Positions 1 through 7,891 are shown, counted from the first letter of the stretch. The stretch: DNA of 61,450 bases from Streptomyces catenulae (GCF_000718015.1 NZ_JODY01000036.1:1-61450), one strand, 5' to 3'. Made by a program: numbers and translations. Notes: generated by a model from the sequence alone, not told the origin.

Positions 1-106
1 CCCCTGGACCAGCCAGTCCCTGACCGAACCTGGCCGCCCCACCCCGCCACCCCAGCTGTCACCCCCACCACCAGGCCAGGGGGCGCTCCCGCAGCGATCC
101 CGCAGC

Positions 107-910
107 TCACCCAGCCTCGACAGCCCCCGCCGTCACCACCTTCAGACCACGATCGGCGAACTCCCTCAACGCCTGTTCGGGCGCGCCACCGTCCGTGATG
201 AAGGTGTCGAACACATCCGCCCCACCGATCCGGGCGAAGCAGCGCTCGCCGATCTTCGACGAGTCGGCGACGACGACCGCTCGCCGCGCCCGCTCGGCCA
301 TCAGATGGTTGATCCTGGCCTCCGCCTCGTCGTGAACGGTGGCCCCCATCACCGGGTCCATCCCGTTGGCACCGATGAACGCGACGTCCACCGAGATCTG
401 CTGGAGCACCAACTCGCTGAACGGACCCACCAGCTCGAAGGAACGGGAGTGCGCCACGCCACCCGTCAGCACGATCTTGATCTGGGGGCGTACCGCCAGC
501 TCATTGGCGATGTTGAGGGAGTTGGTCACGATCGTCAGGTGGGGTTGCGGACCGGCTTCGGCGAAGTCCGGACGGACGGCCAGTGCCCGGGCGATGGCGG
601 TGGTGGTAGTGCCTCCGCTCAGACCGACCACATCGCCGCGCTCGACCAACCGTGCCGCCGCCTGCGCCACTGCCTCCTTCTCCTCGGACCGATGCGCGTG
701 CTTGTAGCGGATCGGCAGGTCGTACGCGACCGAGCTGAGCACCGCCCCGCCCCGGGTGCGGGTCAGCAGCTGCTGCTCGGCGAGTGCGTCCATGTCGCGC
801 CGCATCGTGGCGGCGGAGACCTCCAGCGCGGTCGCCGCCTCCTCGACGTCCACCCGGCCCCGTTCGCCGAGCAGCTCAAGCAGTGCGTTCATCCGTTCAT
901 GGCGCTTCAT
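107..910 (-). CDS. DeoR-family transcriptional repressor
   Basis: The 267-residue protein has the DeoR layout. An N-terminal winged helix lies at about residues 6-58, with the recognition stretch AATMRRDMDALAEQQLL and a TRGGAV wing. A sugar-phosphate sensor domain follows (GLSGGTTTTAIARAL, TIVTNSLNIANELA, FIGANGMD). It is the last gene of a minus-strand set behind a sugar isomerase and an aldolase, so I infer it represses that set and probably the divergent sugar transporter at 3086. The effector would be a phosphorylated pathway intermediate. The ATG at 910 is used; an in-frame ATG at 892 is also possible because neither has a strong ribosome binding site. Family assignment is firm; the effector is inferred. 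Confidence 0.9.
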   Translation of the reverse strand: MKRHERMNALLELLGERGRVDVEEAATALEVSAATMRRDMDALAEQQLLTRTRGGAVLSSVAYDLPIRYKHAHRSEEKEAVAQAAARLVERGDVVGLSGGTTTTAIARALAVRPDFAEAGPQPHLTIVTNSLNIANELAVRPQIKIVLTGGVAHSRSFELVGPFSELVLQQISVDVAFIGANGMDPVMGATVHDEAEARINHLMAERARRAVVVADSSKIGERCFARIGGADVFDTFITDGGAPEQALREFADRGLKVVTAGAVEAG

Positions 911-949
911 GCGGCGAGCCTAGCCGCGCGGCGATGGCGTTCCCGCCGC

Positions 950-1834
950 TCACCCCCGCGCCGCCGGTGCCTGCGCCGCGTACTGCTCGGGCAGTCCGGG
1001 CGCCGTGTTCACCACCCCCAGCAATCTGGCGGCTTCTCTGGCCACCTCCTCCCTGGCCGGCTTCAGATACTTACGCGAGTCGATGAGCCGGGGATCGGCT
1101 CCCAAGGTCTCCCGTATGGAGCGGGTGAACACCGACACCAGATGCGTGGAGATGTTGATCTTCGTCATTCCGGCTGCGATGGCGCGCTGCAACTCGTCGT
1201 CCGGTACACCGGACGACCCGTGCAGCACCAGTGGCACCGGGAGCGTCTCCCGCAGGCGGGAGATCAACTCCTTGTCCAGCACCGTTGTCCGCTCCCGCAT
1301 CGCATGGGAGGAGCCGACGGCGACCGCCAGCGCATCGACGCCTGTCGCATCGACGAACGCCAGCGCCTCGTCCGGATCGGTCCGTGCGCCGGGCGCGTGC
1401 ACGCCGTCCTTCCCGCCGACCTCGCCCAGCTCCGCCTCGACGAAGGCGTCACGCTCATGGCACCAGGCGGTGAGCGCGGCGGTGGTGGCGACGTTCTGGT
1501 CGTAGGGGAGTGCCGAGGCGTCCACCATGAAGGACCGCACACCGGCGGCGGCGCCTTCATGGACCAGTTCCGGGTCGGTGAGATGGTCCAGATGGACGGC
1601 GACGGCGGCGGACGAGTCCTCCGCGAGTGCCAGGGTGGCGAGAGTGATCGGGCGCAGACTGCCGTGATACCGGATGCAGTTCTCGCTGATCTGCAGGATG
1701 AGTGGTGCTTCGGCCCGCTCGGCGGCGGTGACCAGCGCCTCGGCGGTTTCCAGATGGATGACGTTGAAGGCCGCGGCGCCGACGCCGTTCACCCGCGCGG
1801 CGTCGAGGAGCGAGGAGGTCGAAACGAGAGGCAT
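950..1834 (-). CDS. Class II fructose/tagatose-bisphosphate aldolase family protein
   Basis: This 294-residue zinc-dependent class II aldolase is of the GatY/KbaY/Fba type. Visible metal and active-site blocks are VHLDHLTD (zinc His followed by the paired Asp), VEAELGEVGG (Glu), VGSSHAM (His) and LVLHGSSGVPD (His), with KINISTHL for phosphate binding near the C-terminus. It should cleave a ketose (bis)phosphate to dihydroxyacetone phosphate plus an aldehyde in the cytoplasm. It lies between a SIS-domain isomerase/deaminase gene (43 bp upstream) and a DeoR gene (39 bp downstream), which suggests amino-sugar or tagatose-type catabolism. The substrate cannot be fixed from sequence. The ATG at 1834 has a GGGAG motif upstream. 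Confidence 0.88.
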   Translation of the reverse strand: MPLVSTSSLLDAARVNGVGAAAFNVIHLETAEALVTAAERAEAPLILQISENCIRYHGSLRPITLATLALAEDSSAAVAVHLDHLTDPELVHEGAAAGVRSFMVDASALPYDQNVATTAALTAWCHERDAFVEAELGEVGGKDGVHAPGARTDPDEALAFVDATGVDALAVAVGSSHAMRERTTVLDKELISRLRETLPVPLVLHGSSGVPDDELQRAIAAGMTKINISTHLVSVFTRSIRETLGADPRLIDSRKYLKPAREEVAREAARLLGVVNTAPGLPEQYAAQAPAARG

Positions 1835-1877
1835 GGGACGCTGACTCCCTTGTCTGCAGGTCGGGTGGGGCGGCTGC

Positions 1878-2783
1878 CTACCGGGCTGCCGGAACGGTGA
1901 GCATCACGGACCGGGTGAGGCTGCGGGGGCTGTCGGGGTCCAGGCCCCGGGCGCGGGCCCGCTCCAGGGCGACACGCTGCACCAGCACCAGGTCTGCGAG
2001 CGGGTCACGGTCGTGGCGGACGAAGCGGGCGCCCGTGCGGGTCACCTCCGCCTCCAGGCCCGCCGGAGCGGTGCCGAAGAGCCAGGTCACGCGGTTGGGG
2101 GCGGCTATGGCGATCGGACCGTGGCGGTACTCCATCGCGGGGTAGGACTCCGTCCAGCTCTGGGACGCCTCCCGCATCTTGAGGGCCGCTTCGTTGGCCA
2201 GGCCGTACGTCCATCCGGTGCCCAGGAAGGTGAACTGCTCGGCTTCCACCCACTCCGGCGCGACGGGAGCGCTGAGGGCATCGCGTGCGTCGTCGATCGC
2301 CCCGGTCAGGTCCTCGCCCAGGTGGGCGCGGAGCAGTGTCAGGGCGGTGGTGGCGAAGCGGGTCTGGACCACCGAGCGTTCGTCGGCGAAGGGCAGGGTG
2401 ACGGTCGCATCCGAGAGTTCCTTCGCCGGGGTGTCCGGGTCGCCCAGGATGGTCACCGTCGGGATGCGCCCCTGGACGGCTTCCAGGACACGCAGCACCT
2501 CGGTCGTGGTGCCGGAGCGGGTGATCGCCACCACCGCGTCGTAGTCGCGGGCGTGACCGAGGAAAGCCTCCGAGGCGGCGAAGGGGTCGGTGACCCCGGC
2601 TCCGGAGCTCTCGCGGAGTGCGGCGTACGACTGCGCCATGAACCAGGAGGTACCGCAGCCGACGACGGCGACCCGTCGGCCCGGCTCCGGCAGCGGACCG
2701 CCCGCGGCGCCGATCCCGGCGGCCTCGGCCCAGGTCTCCGGCTGACTGCGCAGCTCCTGCTCCATGTAGGACGTCTCGCTCAT
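1878..2783 (-). CDS. SIS-domain sugar-phosphate isomerase/deaminase (AgaS-like)
   Basis: A 301-residue tandem SIS-domain protein. SIS1 carries VVGCGTSWFMAQS near residue 42 and AITRSGTTTEVLRVLE; SIS2 carries GTGWTYGLANEAALKMRE and the EYRHGP block typical of the isomerase half of GlmS, FrlB and AgaS. The glutaminase domain of GlmS is absent, so it should isomerise or deaminate a sugar 6-phosphate. It is the first gene of a three-gene minus-strand set with an aldolase and a DeoR repressor. I place the start at ATG 2783, which has an AAGGGT ribosome site; a longer reading from 2855 would add an unrelated basic tail lying over the operator region. Confidence 0.85.
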   Translation of the reverse strand: MSETSYMEQELRSQPETWAEAAGIGAAGGPLPEPGRRVAVVGCGTSWFMAQSYAALRESSGAGVTDPFAASEAFLGHARDYDAVVAITRSGTTTEVLRVLEAVQGRIPTVTILGDPDTPAKELSDATVTLPFADERSVVQTRFATTALTLLRAHLGEDLTGAIDDARDALSAPVAPEWVEAEQFTFLGTGWTYGLANEAALKMREASQSWTESYPAMEYRHGPIAIAAPNRVTWLFGTAPAGLEAEVTRTGARFVRHDRDPLADLVLVQRVALERARARGLDPDSPRSLTRSVMLTVPAAR

Positions 2784-2835
2784 GGCACACCCTTCGTGAA
2801 CGGTGGGTCGGACTGCTCGGCTTCTCGCCTGCCGG

Positions 2836-2933
2836 GAAAGTGAGTGAAAGTGCATTCTTCTCGGCTGTTGCGAGCAACTCTACGCATGGTTGGTGGGTCG
2901 AGCCATCCCTCGTGCGAGTGAAGTGTTCGAAAG
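2836..2933. promoter_or_regulatory. Candidate DeoR operator half-sites
   Basis: GAAAGTG occurs twice in direct orientation (2836-2842 and 2846-2852), exactly 10 bp apart, so on one helix face. A second pair, GAAGTG then GAAAG, lies at 2920-2933. On the minus strand these read as tandem CTTTC blocks, recalling the TTTC-repeat operators of AgaR-type DeoR repressors. The first pair is just upstream of the SIS gene start and just downstream of a minus-strand TAGAGT -10 candidate (2882-2877). Binding by the product of the gene at 107-910 is inferred. Confidence 0.4.
2877..2882 (-). promoter_or_regulatory. Candidate -10 box of the SIS-aldolase-DeoR operon
   Basis: On the minus strand positions 2882-2877 read TAGAGT, a good match to the vegetative Streptomyces -10 consensus TAGRRT. 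No convincing -35 lies 17-18 bp upstream. Transcription would start near 2870 and run through the GAAAGTG direct repeat before reaching the ATG at 2783. Confidence 0.3.
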
Positions 2934-3007
2934 GCGTGGCGCGGGGTGTCGCTCGACTGGCCCCTTTGTGCGGTGAATGTCGGGTGAGCGAGGTTCACTG
3001 GAGACTG

Positions 3008-3037
3008 TTGACAGTTGCGCGAAAGGACTTCGATACT
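3008..3037 (+). promoter_or_regulatory. Promoter of the MFS sugar transporter gene
   Basis: A perfect -35 TTGACA (3008-3013) is separated by 18 bp from GATACT (3032-3037). A further GAAAG half-site (3021-3025) lies inside the spacer, where a bound repressor would block polymerase. The transporter ATG is 49 bp downstream. The whole 2784-3085 divergent gap holds no credible gene; it contains this promoter and the GAAAG repeats. Confidence 0.5.
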
Positions 3038-3085
3038 TGCAAGATCAGTCATGAGTAGGTCGGCACGCTGCGCGAAGGACCCGCC

Positions 3086-4522
3086 ATGTCCACTGCAACG
3101 CTCTCCGGGACGCCCCCGCCGCCACCGCCCGGGAAGGCCCGCCGCACGGGGCGGCTCTTCGCGCTGACGGGAGCCTTCGTCGGCGTCATCTACGGCTACG
3201 ACTCCGGCAGCATCTCCGGCGCGCTGGTGTTCCTCAGCCGGGACTTCCAGCTCACCGAAGCGGAAAAGGGCCTGGTCAACAGCATCCTCGTGGGCGGCTG
3301 CATCGTGGGCGCACTGCTCGGCGGCAAGCTCGCGGACGCCTTCGGCCGCAAGGCCGCGATGCTGATCGTCGCGGGCTCGTACGCCCTCTTCGTCACGCTC
3401 TCCGCGCTCGCGCCCAACGTCGTCGTGCTCGACGCGGTGCGCTTCCTGCTCGGGGTCGCGATCGGCATCTCGATCGTCGCCGCCCCGCTGTACATCGCGG
3501 AATCCACCCCCGCACGTATCCGCGGCGCCTCCGTCGCCGCCTACCAGGTCGCGACCGTCACCGGCATCGTCATCACGTACTTCGTCAACTGGGGCCTGTC
3601 GGACGGCGGACACTGGCGCTGGATGCTGGGGGCGTCGGCGATTCCCGCGGCGCTGGTGATGATTCCGCTGCTCCGGCTGCCGGACACGCCTCGGTGGTAC
3701 GTCCTCAAAGGGCGGACCGAGCGTGCGGTCGAGGTCATGGCGATGACGGATCCGGAGGTCGACGCCCGCACCGAGGTGGCGGCGGTCGGTGCGGCGCTCA
3801 GCGCGGAGAGCGGCGGATCCGCCCGCTCCCTGCTGCACAAGCCCTACGTCCGTGCCACGGTCTTCGTCATCGGACTCGGCTTCTTCTGCCAGATCACCGG
3901 CATCAACGCCGTCACCTACTACAGCCCGCAGATCTTCACACAGATGGGATTCACCGGCGACGGACTCAACTTCCTGCTGCCCGCGTTCGTCCAACTCGCC
4001 TCGCTGGCCGCCACCGTGCTGGCGATACTCATCATCGACCGGCTGGGCCGCCGGGTGGTCCTGCTCACCGGCATCGGCACGATGGTCGTCATGCTCGCCG
4101 TGCTCACGGCCGTCTTCGCCACGGGAGAACTGCACGGCACCCTGACCTGGATCGGTTTCGGGGCGATACTGCTCTTCACCGCGGCCTTCAACTTCGGCTT
4201 CGGCTCGCTGATATGGGTCTACGCGAGCGAGGCGTTCCCCGCGCAGCTCCGGTCGACGGGCGCGTCGGTGATGCTCACCGCCGACCTCGTCGCCAACCTC
4301 CTCATCGCGCAGTTCTTCCCGACCCTGATGGCCTGGATCGGCGCCTCCCTGACCTTCGCCGGGCTGGGCGTGCTGGCGCTGGCCGCACTGGTCTTCGCCT
4401 CCTTCACCGCACCCGAGACCAAGGGGCGTCCCCTGGAGGAGATCCAGAGCTACTGGAGCAACGGAGGCCGCTGGCCCGCCGCCACCTCCGCCCCCGCACC
4501 CGCCCCGGAGGTGGTGCGCTGA
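3086..4522 (+). CDS. MFS sugar:proton symporter (sugar porter family)
   Basis: This 478-residue protein has about 12 hydrophobic segments and nearly all sugar-porter signatures: GYDSGSISGALVFL in TM1, GGKLADAFGRKAAM (loop 2-3), PLYIAESTPARIRG, RLPDTPRWYVLKGR after TM6, QITGINAVTYYSPQIF in TM7, DRLGRRVVLL (loop 8-9) and PETKGRPLEEIQ after TM12. It resembles GalP/XylE/GlcP proteins that take up a hexose or pentose with a proton across the cytoplasmic membrane. It diverges from the SIS/aldolase/DeoR set and so probably imports that pathway's sugar without phosphorylating it. A kinase is then needed, and none is adjacent. Confidence 0.92.
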   Translation: MSTATLSGTPPPPPPGKARRTGRLFALTGAFVGVIYGYDSGSISGALVFLSRDFQLTEAEKGLVNSILVGGCIVGALLGGKLADAFGRKAAMLIVAGSYALFVTLSALAPNVVVLDAVRFLLGVAIGISIVAAPLYIAESTPARIRGASVAAYQVATVTGIVITYFVNWGLSDGGHWRWMLGASAIPAALVMIPLLRLPDTPRWYVLKGRTERAVEVMAMTDPEVDARTEVAAVGAALSAESGGSARSLLHKPYVRATVFVIGLGFFCQITGINAVTYYSPQIFTQMGFTGDGLNFLLPAFVQLASLAATVLAILIIDRLGRRVVLLTGIGTMVVMLAVLTAVFATGELHGTLTWIGFGAILLFTAAFNFGFGSLIWVYASEAFPAQLRSTGASVMLTADLVANLLIAQFFPTLMAWIGASLTFAGLGVLALAALVFASFTAPETKGRPLEEIQSYWSNGGRWPAATSAPAPAPEVVR

Positions 4523-4529
4523 CCCCGTG

Positions 4530-4573
4530 GCCGCCGACCCGGCCCGCCGACCGCGGCGGCCCGGGTCGGCGGC
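4530..4573 (+). terminator. Hairpin terminator after the sugar transporter
   Basis: A perfect 13-bp stem (GCCGCCGACCCGG pairing with CCGGGTCGGCGGC) encloses an 18-nt loop with its own small stem. It begins 8 bp after the transporter stop, in the 90-bp gap before the endonuclease V gene. There is no U-tract, as is usual in this genome. Confidence 0.5.
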
Positions 4574-4612
4574 GGACTCACCGCTCCGCCTGTTCGATAC
4601 CGTGGCGTCACC

Positions 4613-5329
4613 ATGGACAACACCAGCCCCGTCTCCCTCGATGACGAACTGCGGAACTGGCCGACCGACGAGGCCGAGGCACGCGCGGTCCAGGACCGGC
4701 TGCGGCGCCATGTGCGCCTCGACGAGCCCGGCCCGCCCCCGGACTTCGAGGGCACCGTCGTCGGTGTCGATGTGGCGTACGACGACGAGCGGGATGTCGT
4801 CGCGGCCGCAGCCGTGGCGCTGGACGCCCGCACCCTGAAGATCGTGGACGAGGCCACCGCGGTCGGCCGGATCTCCTTCCCGTACGTCCCGGGGCTGCTG
4901 GCCTTCCGGGAGATACCGACGGTCGTCGACGCGCTGGCCGCCCTTGCGCAGCCGCCCGGTCTGGTGGTGTGCGACGGCTACGGCCGGGCGCACCCGCGGC
5001 GCTTCGGCCTCGCCAGCCACCTCGGCGTCCTGACCGGCCTGCCCACCATCGGCGTCGCCAAGAACCCCTTCACCTTCCGCTACGACGCCCCCGACGACGG
5101 ACGCGGGGCGACCTCGCCACTCCTGGACGACCGCGACGGCGCCACGGAAGAAGTGGGGCGGGCGCTCCGCACCCAGCCGGGCGTCAAGCCCGTCTTCGTC
5201 TCCGTCGGCCACCGCACCGGCCTCGACGGCGCCTGCGCACACACGCTCCGGCTGGCGCCGAAGTACCGGCTCCCCGAGACGACCCGCGCGGCCGACGCCC
5301 TCTGCCGTCGGGCACTGGCCGCCAGCTGA
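4613..5329 (+). CDS. nfi: Deoxyribonuclease V (endonuclease V)
   Basis: A 238-residue endonuclease V. The family blocks are intact: GVDVAYDD (catalytic Asp53), FPYVPGLLAFREIP (Glu100) and VVCDGYGRAHPRRFGLASHL (Asp121), matching the acidic triad of the E. coli enzyme, then GVLTGLPTIGVAKN. It nicks DNA one phosphodiester 3' of deoxyinosine and starts repair of deaminated adenine. It is probably monocistronic, between a terminator hairpin and a 400-bp non-coding stretch. The ATG at 4613 puts the conserved core at the usual distance from the N-terminus. Confidence 0.93.
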   Translation: MDNTSPVSLDDELRNWPTDEAEARAVQDRLRRHVRLDEPGPPPDFEGTVVGVDVAYDDERDVVAAAAVALDARTLKIVDEATAVGRISFPYVPGLLAFREIPTVVDALAALAQPPGLVVCDGYGRAHPRRFGLASHLGVLTGLPTIGVAKNPFTFRYDAPDDGRGATSPLLDDRDGATEEVGRALRTQPGVKPVFVSVGHRTGLDGACAHTLRLAPKYRLPETTRAADALCRRALAAS

Positions 5330-5583
5330 GAGTCCGCCTCCCTCAAGGCCGGACCAGGCCAGGCCGGGGTGGCATTCCGGCCCCCGCCGGACCGTTCAGC
5401 AGGGGCGGCGCCGGACCTCCGGCGCGCCGGGAAACCCTCCCCGCCGAGCCCCAAGGGAAGAGGAATCACCCCTGAACTCGCGGGCCCGGCCGCCACTTCC
5501 GGGTGACCTCCCCGGGCCCCGTACGCATGGAGTCCGGCCGCTGTTTCCCGTCCGTTGGGGAAGTGCCCCCGAGGCGCGCGGTC

Positions 5584-5612
5584 TTGACACCCCGCCTGGC
5601 CTGGTCCACATT
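5584..5612 (+). promoter_or_regulatory. Promoter of the DapA-like gene
   Basis: TTGACA (5584-5589) and CACATT (5607-5612) are spaced by 17 bp, predicting a start site near 5619. The rest of the 402-bp gap 5330-5731 is GC-rich, with no ORF that looks coding. Confidence 0.45.
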
Positions 5613-5620
5613 CACCGATG

Positions 5621-5638
5621 ACATGGGACGTCCCATGT
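5621..5638. promoter_or_regulatory. Perfect 18-bp palindromic operator
   Basis: ACATGGGACGTCCCATGT is a perfect inverted repeat with no spacer. It begins 8 bp after the -10 box, so it covers the predicted transcription start of the gene at 5732. Position and symmetry fit a repressor dimer site of GntR or similar type. No such regulator gene is adjacent, so the partner must lie elsewhere. Confidence 0.55.
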
Positions 5639-5731
5639 CCGGACGGCGGCACGGGTACGGGCCCCCACCGCCCTGTGTGCCCCGCAGCGCACCCGCGCCA
5701 CCGGCCCCGTACGGCAGAAGGCTGGACCTGC

Positions 5732-6661
5732 ATGCCCCTCCCCGCACCACTCACGGGCGTCGTGCCGCCCGTGTGCACACCCCTCACCGCGTCCGGTCGC
5801 GTCGACGTCGACTCGCTCGCCGCCCTCACCGAGCGCCTCATCGACGCCGGAGTGAACGCCCTGTTCGTGCTCGGCTCCACCGGGGAGGCGGCGTGTCTGT
5901 CGGACGGCAGGCGCAGCACCGTCATCGAAACCGTCGTCGCGGCGGCCCGCGGACGGCTCCCCGTACTGGCCGGGGCCCTCGACATGGCGACCAGCCGCGT
6001 CCTCGACCACGCCCGCACCGCCCAGGCCCTGGGCGCCGACGCCATCGTGGCCACCCCGCCGCTCTGCACCCGCACCCACCCGGCCGAGATCGCCGACCAC
6101 TACCGCCGCATCCGCGCCGCCGTGGACCTGCCGCTCTTCGCCTGCAACGCCCCCGCGTCCCTCCCCACCGAACTCCCCGCGGACACCGTGCTCGACCTGG
6201 CGGCGGACGGCATCCTGGACGGGATCGAGGACAGCAGCGGCAACATCGGCGCCCTGCGCCGCCTCCTGGTGCGGCTGCCCGCCCTCGACCGGCCGTTCTC
6301 GGTGCTCACCGGCTGCGAACTCTCCGCCGACGGCGCCCTGCTGGCCGGGGCGCACGGCGTCGTCCCGGGGCTCGGCAACGTCGACCCCGCGGCCTTCGTA
6401 CGGCTCTACGAGCACGCCCGCGCGGGGGACTGGCGCGCCGCCGCCGCGGAACAGGACCGGCTCGCCGCGCTGTTCGCGCTCACCGACGCCGGGGACGCGA
6501 CGGCGATGGGCCGCGGGTCGTCCGCCCTCGGGGCGCTCAAGGCGGCCCTGCACCTCCTGGACGTCATCGGCTGCCCGGACACCGCACCGCCGCAGATCCC
6601 GCTGGACGGCCCCGCGCGCGATGCGGTGCGCCGCGCGCTGGAGGAGGCGGAACTGCTCTGA
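5732..6661 (+). CDS. DapA/NanA-fold protein lacking the catalytic Lys and Tyr
   Basis: A 309-residue protein of the dihydrodipicolinate synthase/N-acetylneuraminate lyase family: VPPVCTPLTASGRVD at the N-terminus, FVLGSTGE near residues 46-52, then an (alpha/beta)8 barrel. Two defining residues are replaced. The Schiff-base lysine position reads DGIEDSSGN (Glu166), and the tyrosine of the YNxP block reads FACNAP (Cys138). Ordinary Schiff-base aldolase chemistry is therefore not expected. It could be a hydrolase, a lactonase-like enzyme, a binding protein or an inactive paralogue. The start is ATG 5732, where the conserved barrel begins; upstream in-frame codons run through the promoter region. 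It is a single gene with its own operator, convergent with the MgtC-like gene 13 bp away. Confidence 0.82.
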   Translation: MPLPAPLTGVVPPVCTPLTASGRVDVDSLAALTERLIDAGVNALFVLGSTGEAACLSDGRRSTVIETVVAAARGRLPVLAGALDMATSRVLDHARTAQALGADAIVATPPLCTRTHPAEIADHYRRIRAAVDLPLFACNAPASLPTELPADTVLDLAADGILDGIEDSSGNIGALRRLLVRLPALDRPFSVLTGCELSADGALLAGAHGVVPGLGNVDPAAFVRLYEHARAGDWRAAAAEQDRLAALFALTDAGDATAMGRGSSALGALKAALHLLDVIGCPDTAPPQIPLDGPARDAVRRALEEAELL

Positions 6662-6674
6662 GGGCGCGCGGCCG

Positions 6675-7415
6675 TCACTCGGTCGCGTCCGCCTGCCGCC
6701 CCAGCTGCACCCCACGTACGCCGTCGAGGTCGGCGAGCGCGTCCACCAGGGCGTGCGCCGACCCGGTACCTTCCAGCCGGAGCAGGACCTCCGCGGAGAC
6801 GGCGCCCTCCGGAGGCCCGGTCTCCACCTGTACGTCGGAGACGAGGAAGCCGCTGCCGGTGCACAGCTCCAGCATCCGTCCCAGCAGTCCCCGTTGGGGG
6901 CGGTAGGCCAGCCGCAGCTCGAACCGGTCCGGCGACGGCGTGGTGCCGATCCGCTCCGACACCTTCGTGAACCCGCGCACGATCAGGAAGTGCACCGCCG
7001 TCGCCCCGAGGGCCAGCAGCGGCAGCCCGCCGCCGCACGCCATGCCGATGGCGCAGGTCAGCCAGATCGTCGCGGCGGTCGTCAGGCCCCGGACCGCGTC
7101 CTTCTTCACGAAGATCAGACCGCCGCCGATGAAGCCGATACCGGAGACGACCTGCGCCGCGACGCGGGAGGGATCCAGCGCCACGCCGTCCGTGCCCAGG
7201 ATCGCGCCGAATCCGTGGATCGACACCTCCATGAAGAGGGCGCTGCCGACCCCGACGAGCGTATGGGTGCGCAGCCCGGCACTCTTCTGCCGGGCCTCCC
7301 GTTCCATCCCGATCAGCGACGACAACAGCAGCGCGAGCGCCAACTCTGCGAACTGACGCGGACCCTGACCCGGATGAAGGGCGAACAACGGGGTGGCGAG
7401 AGGAAGGTGAGACAT
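6675..7415 (-). CDS. MgtC/SapB-family membrane protein
   Basis: This 246-residue protein carries the MgtC core: LLLSSLIGMEREARQKSAGLR, then THTLVGVGSALFMEVS and QVVSGIGFIGGGLIF, with several transmembrane helices in the first 150 residues. A soluble C-terminal ACT-like extension (ELRLAYRPQRGLLGRM onward, about residues 165-240) is usual for the longer members. MgtC proteins support growth at low magnesium and modulate membrane ATPases; the exact role here is unknown. It is transcribed alone, convergent with the DapA-like gene. A GGAGG motif precedes the ATG at 7415. Confidence 0.88.
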   Translation of the reverse strand: MSHLPLATPLFALHPGQGPRQFAELALALLLSSLIGMEREARQKSAGLRTHTLVGVGSALFMEVSIHGFGAILGTDGVALDPSRVAAQVVSGIGFIGGGLIFVKKDAVRGLTTAATIWLTCAIGMACGGGLPLLALGATAVHFLIVRGFTKVSERIGTTPSPDRFELRLAYRPQRGLLGRMLELCTGSGFLVSDVQVETGPPEGAVSAEVLLRLEGTGSAHALVDALADLDGVRGVQLGRQADATE

Positions 7416-7846
7416 GCCTGCATTCTCCTCCCGGACGCCTTCGCGCAGTGGCTCCGCGGGCCGTTGTCAGTGGGCGCCGTTAGCGTGGGTGATGAGATCG
7501 GACGAGGGCGCCGACCCGCTCCGGGCACGGCACGGAAGCGGCCGGGAAAGGCGCCGGAACGACCGGAACGCGGCGAGGCGGGCACGCCCGGCGGAGCCGG
7601 ACGGAACGGAAGGGGAGGGCGGTATGGCGAAGGTGTGTGGCGCGGCGATGTGCGGCCGGGCGGCGGGACCGTACCGCGGCATAGCCCTGCCGTGGCCCAT
7701 CGCCGGGTTCGACGGGGGATAGCGGCGCGCGGTGCAGCGCGCAAGACCCGTGGCGGCGAAGGCGGTTGAGCCTCGCCGCCGTCGCCTTTCCAGGGGTGCG
7801 GAAGCGATGCTCAGGGGGCTTGTGGAAAGTGGAACACGTTCTTAAC

Positions 7847-7874
7847 ATCACGAGTGTTACATCAGAAGTGTCAC
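7847..7874. promoter_or_regulatory. Tandem 14-bp direct repeat upstream of the branched acyl-CoA operon
   Basis: Two abutting 14-mers, ATCACGAGTGTTAC (7847-7860) and ATCAGAAGTGTCAC (7861-7874), match at 11 of 14 positions. They lie 17 bp before the racemase ATG in an AT-richer island (about 7830-7880) that must contain the operon promoter. The core AGTGT also occurs in the MerR gene's promoter (14846-14850). The rest of the 7416-7891 gap shows only shared upstream sequence for two divergent genes and no supported ORF. Confidence 0.4.
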
Positions 7875-7891
7875 AGTGCGCGAGGAGCGTG

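Noticed and set aside
1..106. A possible gene fragment at the left edge
   Set aside because: The 106 bp show no coding pattern or site that can be supported.
2840..3058. A 72-codon plus-strand ORF across the divergent sugar control region
   Set aside because: It lies over the promoter and GAAAG repeats, lacks a ribosome site and has non-coding composition.
2780..5242. An 820-codon open frame on the minus strand opposite the MFS transporter and endonuclease V genes
   Set aside because: It is antisense to two genes with full family motifs, and its composition is the Gly/Arg/Asp/His-rich pattern of a GC-biased shadow frame.
7624..7722. A 32-codon ORF with GGGGAGGG upstream in the MgtC-racemase gap
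   Set aside because: It has a plausible ribosome site but no coupling, family resemblance or composition bias to separate it from chance.
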